Positions 19,238 through 29,489 of a stretch of DNA of 64,000 nt are shown here, in pieces. A program made the position numbers and the translations under genes. A model generated the notes under the pieces. That model was not told the DNA's origin, ran no database searches, and worked only from the letters and a program-made list of their open reading frames with translations. Location of the stretch: NCBI GenBank assembly GCA_942492115.1, contig CALODL010000008.1:1-64000 (forward strand), given 5' to 3'. Position 1 is the stretch's first letter. Each line of letters begins with the position of its first letter. Origin of the DNA: CALODL01 sp942492115 (lineage in GTDB: Bacteria; Planctomycetota; Phycisphaerae; UBA1845; CAIVHJ01).

Positions 19238-20857
19238 ATGAGCATGTCCACATCAGCATCATTGGAGCCGGTTGACGAAACGGCCTGTGCGCCACGGGAC
19301 CCATGGGATCCGTACGTCCGCCTCACCCTTACGATTATTGCCGCCGCCACCGTGGTGCGCTGCGCAATCATGGTCTGCTTCGGGCCGGGGCCGGACGAAG
19401 CATTCTACTGGGAATGGTCCAGGCATATCGATCTCGGATATGTTGAGCACCCGCCGCTCGTGGCCTACTCGATCTGGATCATGCGCATGCTGCTCGGAGA
19501 GGGCGCGTGGGCCTGGCGCCTGGTGGCCGTGGCCGCCAGCGCGGGGATGGCCTGGTTCCTGTTCTGCACGGGTCGGGTGTTGTTCTCCTCACGGGTCGGC
19601 ATGTGGGCGGCGGTCGTCCTGACTTGCAGTCCGGCGCCGTCGCTGGCCGGGGCCCTGATCCTCCCCGAAACGCTCCTGGCATTCTTCATCTGTCTGGCCC
19701 TGTACCTGTCGGCCCGGTTGATCACCAGTGGCAATCTCAACTGGTTCTATGCGCTGGGCCTGGTACTGGGCGGGGCGCTGCTCAGTAAGATCCCCGGGAT
19801 ACTGATTCCCGCCGCCCTCGGACTGTTTGCCATTCTGTCTCCGGCCCACCGCCGGTGGTTCCGCGTGGCACCACCGTACGTCATGGTCCTCATCGGCGTT
19901 GCACTGTTCTCCCCCGTGATCTACTGGAATGCGACACACGCGTGGCAGGGGATCGCGTTCATTGGCGAGCGGACCGAGATCAAGGAAGCAGTCGTCGAAC
20001 CGGGCCTCGGTCTCATGTGGCAGAGTTGTGTCGGCCAGGCGGCATACCATTCGCCGGGGACTTTCGTTCTGCTGTGGGTCGGCATGCTGGGCATGGGTTA
20101 CCGTGGACTCGTCCGCCGCGATCCCCGCGCCCTGCTCTTGTTCTGCTACACGGGGCCGGTGATGATGCTGTTCATGGTCGTCGCCAGCACACGGTTCACC
20201 CTGCCGCATTGGCCGATGGCCGGATACCTGGGCGCCTACGTGGCCATCCCGGCCTTCCTGCTGCACACGCCGCAGCCCATACGCTGGCGCTGCACGGCTC
20301 TGCGCGTCGCCGTCTTCCTCGGTCTGGCCATCTGCGTGGTCGCACCGATCATCATGATCTACCCGGTGACGACGGTGATGTATCGCCGCGTTCAGCCCAT
20401 CGTCGGCGGCCCCCCGCGCGTCATCGAACCGATGGCCCACGCCGTGGGCTGGAGCACCGAAATCCGAGACGGCATCATAGCGGTCAGCGGGGCCATTGAG
20501 GAGAACACCGGCCAGCGCCCGGTCGTCATGACTCACTTCCACATGCTCGCCGGCATCCTGGCGTACGGCTTGCGCGACTACGCACCCGTCATCTGCCTGC
20601 ATGGCCAGGCCCATCAATACGACCTGTGGTATACAGATGACGATGTCAGGGGCCGTCCGGTCCTGTTCGTCAGTGCCGATGCGTTTCTGACCTCGGCGGG
20701 GCGCGCTGGTCGCCCACTGGAGTACTACAAGTTCGAAACATGCACGCCACTTCCGGGCATCGAGGTCGTGCGCCGTGGAGTGCGTATCAACGTGGTTCAT
20801 ATGTGGTCCTGCTCCGGCTATGCCGGGCCGGCCGACGTACCCGGCCCGCGGATTTGA
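19238..20857 (+). CDS. ArnT-like family 39 glycosyltransferase, polytopic membrane protein
   Basis: 539-residue GT-C-fold glycosyltransferase of the ArnT/PMT type (GT39). It uses a polyprenyl-phosphate sugar to modify lipids or proteins outside the membrane. Diagnostic features are the first-loop acidic site GPGPDEAFYWEWSRHIDLGYVEHPPLVAY (catalytic DE and HPP), then about eleven hydrophobic segments and a C-terminal soluble domain. Start ATG 19238 is chosen because upstream in-frame sequence overlaps the divergent acyltransferase gene. Two acyltransferase-like paralogues flank it on the opposite strand, hinting at a glycolipid-modification cluster. The sugar and acceptor are unknown. Confidence 0.82.
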   Translation: MSMSTSASLEPVDETACAPRDPWDPYVRLTLTIIAAATVVRCAIMVCFGPGPDEAFYWEWSRHIDLGYVEHPPLVAYSIWIMRMLLGEGAWAWRLVAVAASAGMAWFLFCTGRVLFSSRVGMWAAVVLTCSPAPSLAGALILPETLLAFFICLALYLSARLITSGNLNWFYALGLVLGGALLSKIPGILIPAALGLFAILSPAHRRWFRVAPPYVMVLIGVALFSPVIYWNATHAWQGIAFIGERTEIKEAVVEPGLGLMWQSCVGQAAYHSPGTFVLLWVGMLGMGYRGLVRRDPRALLLFCYTGPVMMLFMVVASTRFTLPHWPMAGYLGAYVAIPAFLLHTPQPIRWRCTALRVAVFLGLAICVVAPIIMIYPVTTVMYRRVQPIVGGPPRVIEPMAHAVGWSTEIRDGIIAVSGAIEENTGQRPVVMTHFHMLAGILAYGLRDYAPVICLHGQAHQYDLWYTDDDVRGRPVLFVSADAFLTSAGRAGRPLEYYKFETCTPLPGIEVVRRGVRINVVHMWSCSGYAGPADVPGPRI

Positions 20858-20893
20858 ACTTTCGTCCGGGAGGCAGACCTGGCTGCGCGGCGT

Positions 20894-22414
20894 TCAGCGG
20901 GCCGGCCCAGGTTCTTCGAGCGCCGGTTGCCGGCACAGGTCGAACATCGTGGCATGGAACCGGCGACGCACCCGGCTGCGGACATCGCCCCGACTGTTCA
21001 GTTCATGGCGCAGCTGACGAACCGTGCGCTCGACGCAGGGCGTCGTCCAGCCGTGCCTGACCTGGCCCGTGTTGGCCAGGAACAGTGCCTCGAGATGGTT
21101 GAGCAGTGGATCGCCGCGGTTGATCATCTGCGGGTTCCGCCCGCGGGGAGCTGCCGCGATGTCGTCCAGCACGATCGGTGTGTGCACCGCCAGACGGATC
21201 TGGTCGTCGCGGCCCATGATGTAGGTGGCCACGTCGTCAAAGGTCAGCGGCACGACGAACGTCCGTCGCGGGCCGTCCCCTGCAGTGCGTTTGAGGTAGT
21301 CAACGAGCAGGCGGATCCCGCGCTTGACGCGCATCTGCTGTCCGTAGAGCAGGTATGGGCTGCTGCCGTCGGCGACGAGCATGAGCGGCATGCGCTGCTC
21401 GGTGAGCACTTCCCGGCAACGTTCGAGCGTGGCACGCATGAACCGGGCGTGCCCGGGTTCCACGAGAACGGCATCGGGGTCGTGCGCAGCCGACTTCGGG
21501 AAGTACATCGCGTTCAGCCACACGACCACCCCCTTGCCCGCCAGTGCGTGGGCCATCACCGGCGTGTCGATGGTCGAGTGGCGGTGCGAGAAGACCAGGA
21601 TGAGATTATGCCGCGTCTTGCCTGTCGCGGTGTCGAAGTACTCCGGGTCGGACAGGAAGTCGCGAAATGCCCCACGGTTCGGGCACACGCCGCCGCCGGG
21701 TCCGATGCTGCCGAGGGCTCCGGAATCGACGAAGCGCCGTGCCTTGCGGAAAAGCGTCATGAACCGATAGGGCAGCCATGGCACGGTCGCTCGCGAGGCC
21801 GCGTACCACACCATTGGTATCATGCCGGTGAGTGGCGTGATCTTCAGCACGCCAGGCAGAGCCTGGTCCACTGCATTCAACAGTGCCTGCGAACGCGTCG
21901 TCGCCGGCGTCGATTCGCCGACGGCATGGTACCTCACGCGGTGGTCGGGCCGTAGGCGCAGTCTTTCGTCGTGTTCGTGGCGCAGCAGGCGATCAGCTAG
22001 AAAGAGCGCCGTGCAGTAGAACTGAGAGAACAGCTGATAACACCTTATTTCCTCGTTGGTGTCGGCCCAGGAATCGGAAGATGCCAACTCGTCGTGCAGG
22101 GTTGCGAGTTCACGCAGGGCCGACAGGCCTTCGCCGTCACGTTTGGAACTGACCGGCGTGATCGTATCCGACCATCGGTGCAGGCGCTGGAGGTTGTACG
22201 CCAGATCGTGCTTCAACTGTGCGTCGAATTGGCGGCGGTACTCTGCCAGTCGGTCATCGCGGAACGCGTCGATTTCGATTGCGCGGTGTTGGGAAGTCGA
22301 CGTTTGCACGTATGACGTCAGCGCCTCGAGCGTGTCGGGCAGCGTTCGGCGGGGTTGGAGTGGCGCTGCATTGCGCAGCTCGGTTTGTGTCGGGACGTTA
22401 CACACGCGGTGCAT
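20894..22414 (-). CDS. Divergent acyltransferase-like protein, paralogue B
   Basis: About 506 residues, paralogous to the gene at 17578-19023 over its whole length. Shared motifs are DLAYNLQRLHRW, SQFYCTALFLADRLLR, VFSHRHSTIDTP (about residue 275), VADGSSPYLLYGQQMRVK (about 344), FVVPLTFDD and the closing NTGQVRHGW. The HRHSxxD motif and ADG(G/S)SPYLxYGQQM block mark both as one divergent branch of glycerol-phosphate-acyltransferase-like proteins. Start is uncertain: ATG 22414 gives an N-terminus matching paralogue A, but in-frame starts at 22432 or 22462 are possible and no strong ribosome binding site is visible. Its 3' end converges on the ArnT-like gene with a 36-bp gap. Confidence 0.58.
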   Translation of the reverse strand: MHRVCNVPTQTELRNAAPLQPRRTLPDTLEALTSYVQTSTSQHRAIEIDAFRDDRLAEYRRQFDAQLKHDLAYNLQRLHRWSDTITPVSSKRDGEGLSALRELATLHDELASSDSWADTNEEIRCYQLFSQFYCTALFLADRLLRHEHDERLRLRPDHRVRYHAVGESTPATTRSQALLNAVDQALPGVLKITPLTGMIPMVWYAASRATVPWLPYRFMTLFRKARRFVDSGALGSIGPGGGVCPNRGAFRDFLSDPEYFDTATGKTRHNLILVFSHRHSTIDTPVMAHALAGKGVVVWLNAMYFPKSAAHDPDAVLVEPGHARFMRATLERCREVLTEQRMPLMLVADGSSPYLLYGQQMRVKRGIRLLVDYLKRTAGDGPRRTFVVPLTFDDVATYIMGRDDQIRLAVHTPIVLDDIAAAPRGRNPQMINRGDPLLNHLEALFLANTGQVRHGWTTPCVERTVRQLRHELNSRGDVRSRVRRRFHATMFDLCRQPALEEPGPAR

Positions 22415-22657
22415 TCTATGCGCTGGTCGCATTCTCCGCAGCCGCGCGTCAGGAAGGCGCATCGTCGTCCGGTGGCCGACGGAGTGCGCGACGCGCGCTC
22501 GGCGGCCTGCACCGGAATCCGCGGCGATGCCTGCGTGGCGCCGCCGGGCCAGCGAAGCGTTTCGAGCCGTCGGGAAGAGGCCTCTGGTCCCGACTGCCAT
22601 ACAATGTCAAGTGCCGCAACATCTTGTGCTAGCAGAAGAAGGCGGCATTTTTAGGGG

Positions 22658-22685
22658 TTTACACGCAGAAGTTTCGTGCTATTAT
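22658..22685 (+). promoter_or_regulatory. 16S rRNA promoter
   Basis: TTTACA at 22658-22663 and TATTAT at 22680-22685 with a 16-bp spacer, in an AT-rich pocket of otherwise GC-rich DNA, 240 bp before the mature 16S. Transcription would begin near 22692. Confidence 0.7.
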
Positions 22686-22725
22686 GCTCTGCTCGTCAGG
22701 CATGACAGGCCGGACGTAAACGACT

Positions 22726-22910
22726 GTTCTTTGACAAGTTAAGAGTTCGTGTAACGCGAGGATGCGAAGCGATAACTACAGCTGTGGAAAGCAGTTATCG
22801 CTTTTACAATGGTGTACCCGAAACCATATTCGGGATGCACTCATCCTCGCTACCACAGTTAGCGAATGAGAGCCTCTTATCGAAGGTCATTCCGCTGCTT
22901 CGGCAGCGGA
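22726..22910 (+). other. rRNA leader with boxA-like motif and processing stems
   Basis: GTTCTTTGACAAGTT at 22726-22740 resembles the conserved antitermination (boxA-type) leader motif. Nested stems follow: GCGAGGATG (22756-22764) pairs with CATCCTCGC (22842-22850), enclosing GAAGCGATAACT (22766-22777) paired with AGTTATCGCTT (22793-22803). Then comes a perfect 8-bp UUCG hairpin (22891-22910) just before the 16S. These are likely RNase processing and folding signals. Confidence 0.65.
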
Positions 22911-22922
22911 TCCAACGATTAT

Positions 22923-24473
<1,551 letters not shown>

Positions 24474-24597
24474 GAGGATATCTAGACATCGACCCTTCCG
24501 GTCGATTGGAGATGTCAGCGCATTTTCGATCCCTTTATCGGGGAATGATGGCTCGGGAGACCGAGTTATCCGTTACACGCACTCTTACTTGATATAC

Positions 24598-24634
24598 AGC
24601 CCTGCTGATCTTCGGATCAGCAGGGCTTTTTTTG
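24598..24634 (+). terminator. Terminator of the solitary 16S unit
   Basis: Perfect 13-bp stem AGCCCTGCTGATC/GATCAGCAGGGCT with a UUCG loop, followed by seven T residues. It ends transcription 130 bp after the 16S, confirming the gene is not linked to 23S. The following 24635-24948 shows no gene or repeat. Confidence 0.95.
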
Positions 24635-24948
24635 TTCTTCACCACATTCCGGGCTGGGCCTGCACACATGATCCTGTTGACGCACGCGTGGTGGAGGGTT
24701 CGAGGCATGGGCCGCGCGTGATCCCACGGTGGCCGTGTTTGATGGGCGGCGCATCGGAGGCATCCGGTGGAATGAGCGGATTTGGCATTGGTTGGGTCAC
24801 GCCGGGGGAATTAGAATCAGCAGCTCCTTTGGAAGACCCCTGGCTGCAGGGCAGGGCGTGTGTTCGATCGTGGTCATCAGGAGGCGGTCGTGTTCAGAAG
24901 GATGACAATCGATTGCCGGAGCCGGCTTCTGACCGGCGGAGACCCTTC

Positions 24949-26256
24949 ATGAATCGCCGCCAGTTCATCGGGGCCATCGGCCTGCCGGTCGGCGCGGCCG
25001 CGTGTGGACTGGGGGCGCTGCGTCCGCTGACGAGCGAAGCACGCGCGCTGCTGTCGACGAATCAAGCCCTTCCTGGAAATGCCGGCGTGCTGGCCCGTGA
25101 CGAGAAACTGTGGTTCGATATGGCCAGGGCGTTCACGCCGGATCGTTCCATCATCAACCTCAACAACGGTGGCGTCAGTCCGGCCCCCACGATCGTCCAG
25201 GATGCGGTCAAACGGCACCTCGATCATTCCAACACCGCTCCGTCGTACGTCATGTGGCGCCAGCTCGCTCCCCGTCGCGAAACGGTGCGCGTGCGTTTCG
25301 CGCAGGTGTTCGGTTGCGACCCTGAGAGCGTAGCCTTCACACGCAACGCCTCAGAGAGTCTGCAGATTTGTCAGTTCGGCATCGATCTGGCACCGGGCGA
25401 TCACGTCCTGACAACCAATCAGGATTACCCGCGCATGATCAACGCGTTCAAGCAACGCGAAAAACGTGAGGGGCTGACGCTCGACCTCATGTCTATTCCG
25501 ACGCCGAGTGAAGACGCGGCCGACATCGTGCGGATCTTCGAGGCGCATATTACATCGCGCACCAAGCTGATCCTGGTCTCACACGTGATCAACCTGACCG
25601 GTCAAATCATGCCAGTGAAGGCCATTTGCGCTGTGGGGCGTAAACACGGCATTCCCGTGATCGTCGATGGAGCGCACGCCATCGCCCACCTCGATTTCAA
25701 GATCGATGATCTGGATTGCGACTACTATGCGGCGAGTTTGCACAAGTGGTTGTTCGCGCCGCACGGTACGGGATTGCTCTATGTCCGCCGTTCGCGCATT
25801 GCAGGGCTATGGCCGCTGATGGCGGCCCGCGACGATCAGGTCGATGACATCCGCAAGTTCGAGGAGATCGGTACGCATCCGATCGCACCGTATCTCGCCA
25901 TCGGTGAAGCCCTGACGTTTCACGAGGGTATCGGGGCCGCGCGCAAGCTCGCCCGCATGCTGTATCTTCGCGATTACTGGGCGCAACGACTGCTGAAGAA
26001 CGATCGCACCCGATTGCACACCAGCCTCGAGCCCGGCTGCGCCGGGGGCTTCGCGTGCGTCAGTTTCGATGGCCTCGATGATGAGAAGCTGTCCGCTTGG
26101 CTGTGGCAAGAACATCGCATCCTGACCACCTTCATCAAGCACGACGAATTCGGCGGCATGCGGATTTCGCCGAGCGTGTACACCACCCTCAGCGAACTCG
26201 ATCGGTTTTGTGACGCTGTTGAGCACGCTCTGGAGCATGGCCTTCCCGAGAGCTAG
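24949..26256 (+). CDS. Tat-exported class V aminotransferase (isopenicillin-N-epimerase/cysteine-desulfurase-like)
   Basis: 435-residue PLP enzyme of aminotransferase class V. It begins with a twin-arginine signal: MNRRQFIGAIGLPVGAAACGLGAL. Core motifs are NLNNGGVSPAP (substrate site), FTRNASESLQ (PLP phosphate loop), VIVDGAHAIAHLDF with the PLP-ring Asp (about residue 239) and YYAASLHKWLFAPHGTG with the PLP lysine (about 265). The closest pattern is the isopenicillin-N-epimerase-like group. Start ATG 24949 has GGCGGAG 7 bases upstream; the in-frame sequence before it runs back into the 16S terminator and is not coding. The substrate is unknown; export implies a periplasmic role. Confidence 0.88.
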   Translation: MNRRQFIGAIGLPVGAAACGLGALRPLTSEARALLSTNQALPGNAGVLARDEKLWFDMARAFTPDRSIINLNNGGVSPAPTIVQDAVKRHLDHSNTAPSYVMWRQLAPRRETVRVRFAQVFGCDPESVAFTRNASESLQICQFGIDLAPGDHVLTTNQDYPRMINAFKQREKREGLTLDLMSIPTPSEDAADIVRIFEAHITSRTKLILVSHVINLTGQIMPVKAICAVGRKHGIPVIVDGAHAIAHLDFKIDDLDCDYYAASLHKWLFAPHGTGLLYVRRSRIAGLWPLMAARDDQVDDIRKFEEIGTHPIAPYLAIGEALTFHEGIGAARKLARMLYLRDYWAQRLLKNDRTRLHTSLEPGCAGGFACVSFDGLDDEKLSAWLWQEHRILTTFIKHDEFGGMRISPSVYTTLSELDRFCDAVEHALEHGLPES

Positions 26257-26338
26257 CGGGCTGGCCGGGTCGGGCGGTCGTGGTTCTGTCGAGTGTTCGG
26301 GTTACCACGCCGAAGTCCTCTTCGAGTAGAATGCTCCA

Positions 26339-27934
26339 ATGGCAAACAGAGATCCCAATCGTCTCCCGAGAACCGTGCCTCCGATCGACCTTGCTGATTT
26401 CGAGACCAAGCTGGTGGTCCGCACTCTGCAGGCCGAGGACTTCGAGGCCCTCGTCGCCTTGCAGTTGCGTTGTTTTGTCGGCATGCACCCGTGGGAAATC
26501 GATCAGATCCACAGTCAGCTCCGCATTTTCCCCGAGGGCCAGTTCTGTATCGAATACGATGGCGACCTCGTGGCCTCGGCCAACAGCCTGATCGTGGACT
26601 TCGAGCAGCACGAGGAGTGGCACGACTGGAAGGTGATCGCCGACTCAGGGTTCATCCGCAACCATGACGCTCTCGGCGACACGCTGTACGGCATCGAGAT
26701 CATGGTCGATCCGGAGTTTCGTGGTCTGAAACTGGCGCGGCGGCTCTATGAAGCGCGCAAGAACCTGGCCCGCAGTCGTAACATTCGGCGCATCATCGTC
26801 GCCGGACGCATCCCCGGCTACGGAGCCCATGCTGGCGAGATGACCGCCTCCGAGTACGCCGACCATGTCATCGCCAAGAAGCTGTTCGATCCGGTACTCA
26901 CGGTTCAACTCTCGAACGGGTTCGCCTTGCGCGGCCTGATCCCCGGATACTTCCCCACCGACACGGATTCCAAGGGCTACGCGACCTTTCTCGAATGGAC
27001 CAACCTGGATCACGTCAAGGATTCGAACCAGCGCTTCCAGGCGGTGACGCGTGTCCGCCTGTGCCTGGTGCAGTACATGATGCGGCGTCTGGGCGACTTC
27101 GATGATTTCGCCAAGCAGTGCCAGTTCATCGTAGACGTCGGCTCCGACTACAAGAGCGACTTCGTCGTGTTTCCTGAGCTGTTTACGACCCAGCTGTTGA
27201 GCTTGTTCGATAGCGGCCGGCCGGCTGCGGCCGCACGCCGGCTTGCCGAGTACACCCCGCGTTATCTCGAACTGTTCAACGATCTGTCCATCAAGTACCA
27301 CGTCAACATCATTGGCGGCTCGCAGTTCGCCGTCGAAGGCGAGGACCTGTTCAATATTTCGTACTTGTTCCGCCGCGATGGGACGATCGACAAGCAGTAC
27401 AAGATCCACATCACGCCAAACGAGGCGCGGTGGTGGGGCGTGACTCCAGGCAACAAGGTCGAAGTCTTCGACACCGATCGCGGCAAGATCGCCATCCTGA
27501 TCTGCTACGACAGTGAGTTCCCCGAACTGGCCCGCATCGCCGCGGCGAAAGGCGCCAAGATTCTCTTCGTGCCGTTCAACACCGACGAGCGTTACGGGTA
27601 TCTGCGGGTTCGGCATTGCTCACAGGCACGGGCGATCGAGAATCAGATGTACGTGGCCATCGCCGGCTGTGCCGGCATGATGCCATTCGTTGACAACGCG
27701 GACATGCACTACGCGCAGTGCGCGGTGTTGACCCCGTCCGATTTTCCGTTTGCCCGTGACGCGGTGGCCAGCGAGAGCATGCCGAACATCGAGACCGTCG
27801 TGGTTCACGATGTGGATCTCGAACTCCTGCGCCGAAATCGTATGGACGGTACGGTGCGCCCGTGGACGGATCGCCGCACGGATCTGTACTGTGTGCGTTA
27901 CAATGAGCCCGACCATGGTCCGGTGGATGTCTGA
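26339..27934 (+). CDS. Bifunctional GNAT acetyltransferase / carbon-nitrogen hydrolase
   Basis: 531-residue two-domain protein. Residues about 17-205 form a GNAT acetyltransferase (IMVDPEFRGLKLARRLYEARKNLA carries the acetyl-CoA loop). Residues about 233-520 form a nitrilase-superfamily amidase with the catalytic triad Glu (VFPELFT, about 280), Lys (KQYKIHITPNE, about 357) and Cys (LICYDSEFPE, about 390). The superfamily cleaves C-N bonds in amides. This fusion is known in several bacterial phyla, but its natural substrate is not established. It is followed 6 bp later by an AmpG-like transporter, suggesting the pair may import and process an amide. Confidence 0.93.
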   Translation: MANRDPNRLPRTVPPIDLADFETKLVVRTLQAEDFEALVALQLRCFVGMHPWEIDQIHSQLRIFPEGQFCIEYDGDLVASANSLIVDFEQHEEWHDWKVIADSGFIRNHDALGDTLYGIEIMVDPEFRGLKLARRLYEARKNLARSRNIRRIIVAGRIPGYGAHAGEMTASEYADHVIAKKLFDPVLTVQLSNGFALRGLIPGYFPTDTDSKGYATFLEWTNLDHVKDSNQRFQAVTRVRLCLVQYMMRRLGDFDDFAKQCQFIVDVGSDYKSDFVVFPELFTTQLLSLFDSGRPAAAARRLAEYTPRYLELFNDLSIKYHVNIIGGSQFAVEGEDLFNISYLFRRDGTIDKQYKIHITPNEARWWGVTPGNKVEVFDTDRGKIAILICYDSEFPELARIAAAKGAKILFVPFNTDERYGYLRVRHCSQARAIENQMYVAIAGCAGMMPFVDNADMHYAQCAVLTPSDFPFARDAVASESMPNIETVVVHDVDLELLRRNRMDGTVRPWTDRRTDLYCVRYNEPDHGPVDV

Positions 27935-27940
27935 GGGCCG

Positions 27941-29164
27941 GTGACCACCACCAGCGCCAGGGCGCGGTTCGGGCAGCGTCTGTTCTTCGCCCTGCTGTAC
28001 TTCAGCGAGGGCGCTCCCATTGGATATATCTGGTGGGCCATGCCCACGCGCCTGCGGGCGGCAGGCATGCCCGTTGACGAGGTGGCGACACTGACGGCGC
28101 TGCTGACCGTCCCATGGGCCTGCAAGTTTCTGTGGGCCCCGGCGGTCGATCGCTTGCGCGGCCCACGGTGGAGCTACCGGGCGTGGATCACGGTGGCTCA
28201 GGTTGCAATGGGTCTGACCCTGGTCCCGCTCGCCTGTCTGCCGGTCGAAGACGTCGTTGACGTGGCCCTGTGGCTGCTTCTGGCGCATGCCTGCGCAGCT
28301 GCGACGCAGGATGTGGCCATCGATGGCCTGGCCATCGCGACCGTCGACGCAAGCGATCGGGCCCGGACCACGGCATGGATGCAGGCCGGCATGCTCGTGG
28401 GCCGCGCCGGCTTCGGCGGTCTGGCGCTGGCGGCGGAACGCTGGGTGGGGGCCGACACGGTCGTATTCATTCTGATTGCCTGTATCTGGACCACGCTCGT
28501 GGCCGTATGGCTCACCAGGCCGTCAGCCCGCGCGCAACCTGACCCGTCCCGTCGCGCACCACTTGTCGAGATCTTGAACGTGGTGCTGCGCCGGCCGTCG
28601 ACATGGATTGGACTCGGAATCGCGCTGACCGCCGGAGCCGGATTCGAGGCCGTTGCCGGACTCATGGGCTCCTACCTGCTGGACCGATCCGCGACCCAGT
28701 CCGACGTGGGCTGGTTCTTCGCCCTGCCGGTGGTCGGCTGCATGATCGTGGGCGGCCTGATGGGGGGCCGGTTGGCCGGTCGCCTGGGCCATTGCCGGGT
28801 CGCCCGGTGGTCGGTCGTGGCGATCTTCATCAGCGTGTCGTTGATCGTCGCCGCGGACACGGTTCTCGGGTGGCGCGGGCGGGAACTGATGGTCGCTGCG
28901 GTTCCTCTGTACCTGGGCGTGGGCCTCCTGACCGCGTCATCGTATGCGCTGTTCATGGATCTCACCGATCCTGCGATCGGCGCGACGCAATTCAGCGTGT
29001 TCATGAGCATGACCAACCTGTGTGAAGTCTGGTCCGTGGCCCTGGCGGGATGGCTGGCCGCGAGGGCCGGCTACGGCTGGGGCTTTCTCTCCGTGGCGGT
29101 CGCGTCGTTGGTCAGCCTGGCGTTGCTGACCGTATGTAACCGGATGTGCGAGCACAGGTGTTGA
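27941..29164 (+). CDS. MFS transporter, AmpG-like
   Basis: 407-residue major-facilitator protein with about twelve hydrophobic segments and the AmpG-type opening LYFSEGAPIGYIWWAMPTRLR. Loop motifs WAPAVDRLRGPR (loop 2-3) and AATQDVAIDGLAI (DxxxDG in TM4-5) are typical of AmpG/acetyl-CoA-transporter-like permeases that import muropeptides or related compounds. It starts at GTG 27941, 6 bp after the GNAT-amidase stop, with GAGGG just upstream, so it is almost certainly cotranscribed with that gene. The substrate is not deducible; an amidated or acetylated wall fragment would fit the pair. Confidence 0.83.
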   Translation: MTTTSARARFGQRLFFALLYFSEGAPIGYIWWAMPTRLRAAGMPVDEVATLTALLTVPWACKFLWAPAVDRLRGPRWSYRAWITVAQVAMGLTLVPLACLPVEDVVDVALWLLLAHACAAATQDVAIDGLAIATVDASDRARTTAWMQAGMLVGRAGFGGLALAAERWVGADTVVFILIACIWTTLVAVWLTRPSARAQPDPSRRAPLVEILNVVLRRPSTWIGLGIALTAGAGFEAVAGLMGSYLLDRSATQSDVGWFFALPVVGCMIVGGLMGGRLAGRLGHCRVARWSVVAIFISVSLIVAADTVLGWRGRELMVAAVPLYLGVGLLTASSYALFMDLTDPAIGATQFSVFMSMTNLCEVWSVALAGWLAARAGYGWGFLSVAVASLVSLALLTVCNRMCEHRC

Positions 29165-29489
29165 TCTCTCGGCGCGACGATTGCGATTCGAGGGCCATGG
29201 CCTGGTCGACGGCCGCTTACGGCACGACCGGCGGTGCAGAATCCTGGCAGGACAGAGGGAGAATCGCGCGGGTCATGCGTAATGATCCTGTGGAACGATC
29301 TTTTTTTTGTGCATCAGAACAGGTCTCTCGACGCCAAGTCGGTCGTGGTTGCCATCACGTCCTGGCGGGTTGCAGACGCTTCTGGCGCTGATATGGGGCT
29401 TGGAGCCAGGTTAATCCGGGCGAATGCGCTGTTGTGGCAGTATCATGTGAGTCCTGGACTGCAACTGGCCATGACTTGAGGCTCTGCTC
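29165..29489. other. Intergenic region before the pseudopilin cluster
   Basis: 325 bp without a gene. A weak GATC...GATC hairpin followed by eight T residues (about 29283-29311) may terminate the transporter transcript. A TATCAT -10-like box near 29440-29445, with TTAATC upstream, could be the promoter of the pseudopilin locus. Confidence 0.35.

Noticed and set aside
19589..20800. 403-codon minus-strand frame across the ArnT-like gene
   Set aside because: Antisense shadow rich in His, Arg and Gln; the plus-strand frame has clear membrane segments and catalytic motifs.
24589..24948. N-terminal extension of the class V aminotransferase to 24589
   Set aside because: It begins before the 16S terminator and would displace an evident Tat signal at MNRRQF with a good ribosome binding site.
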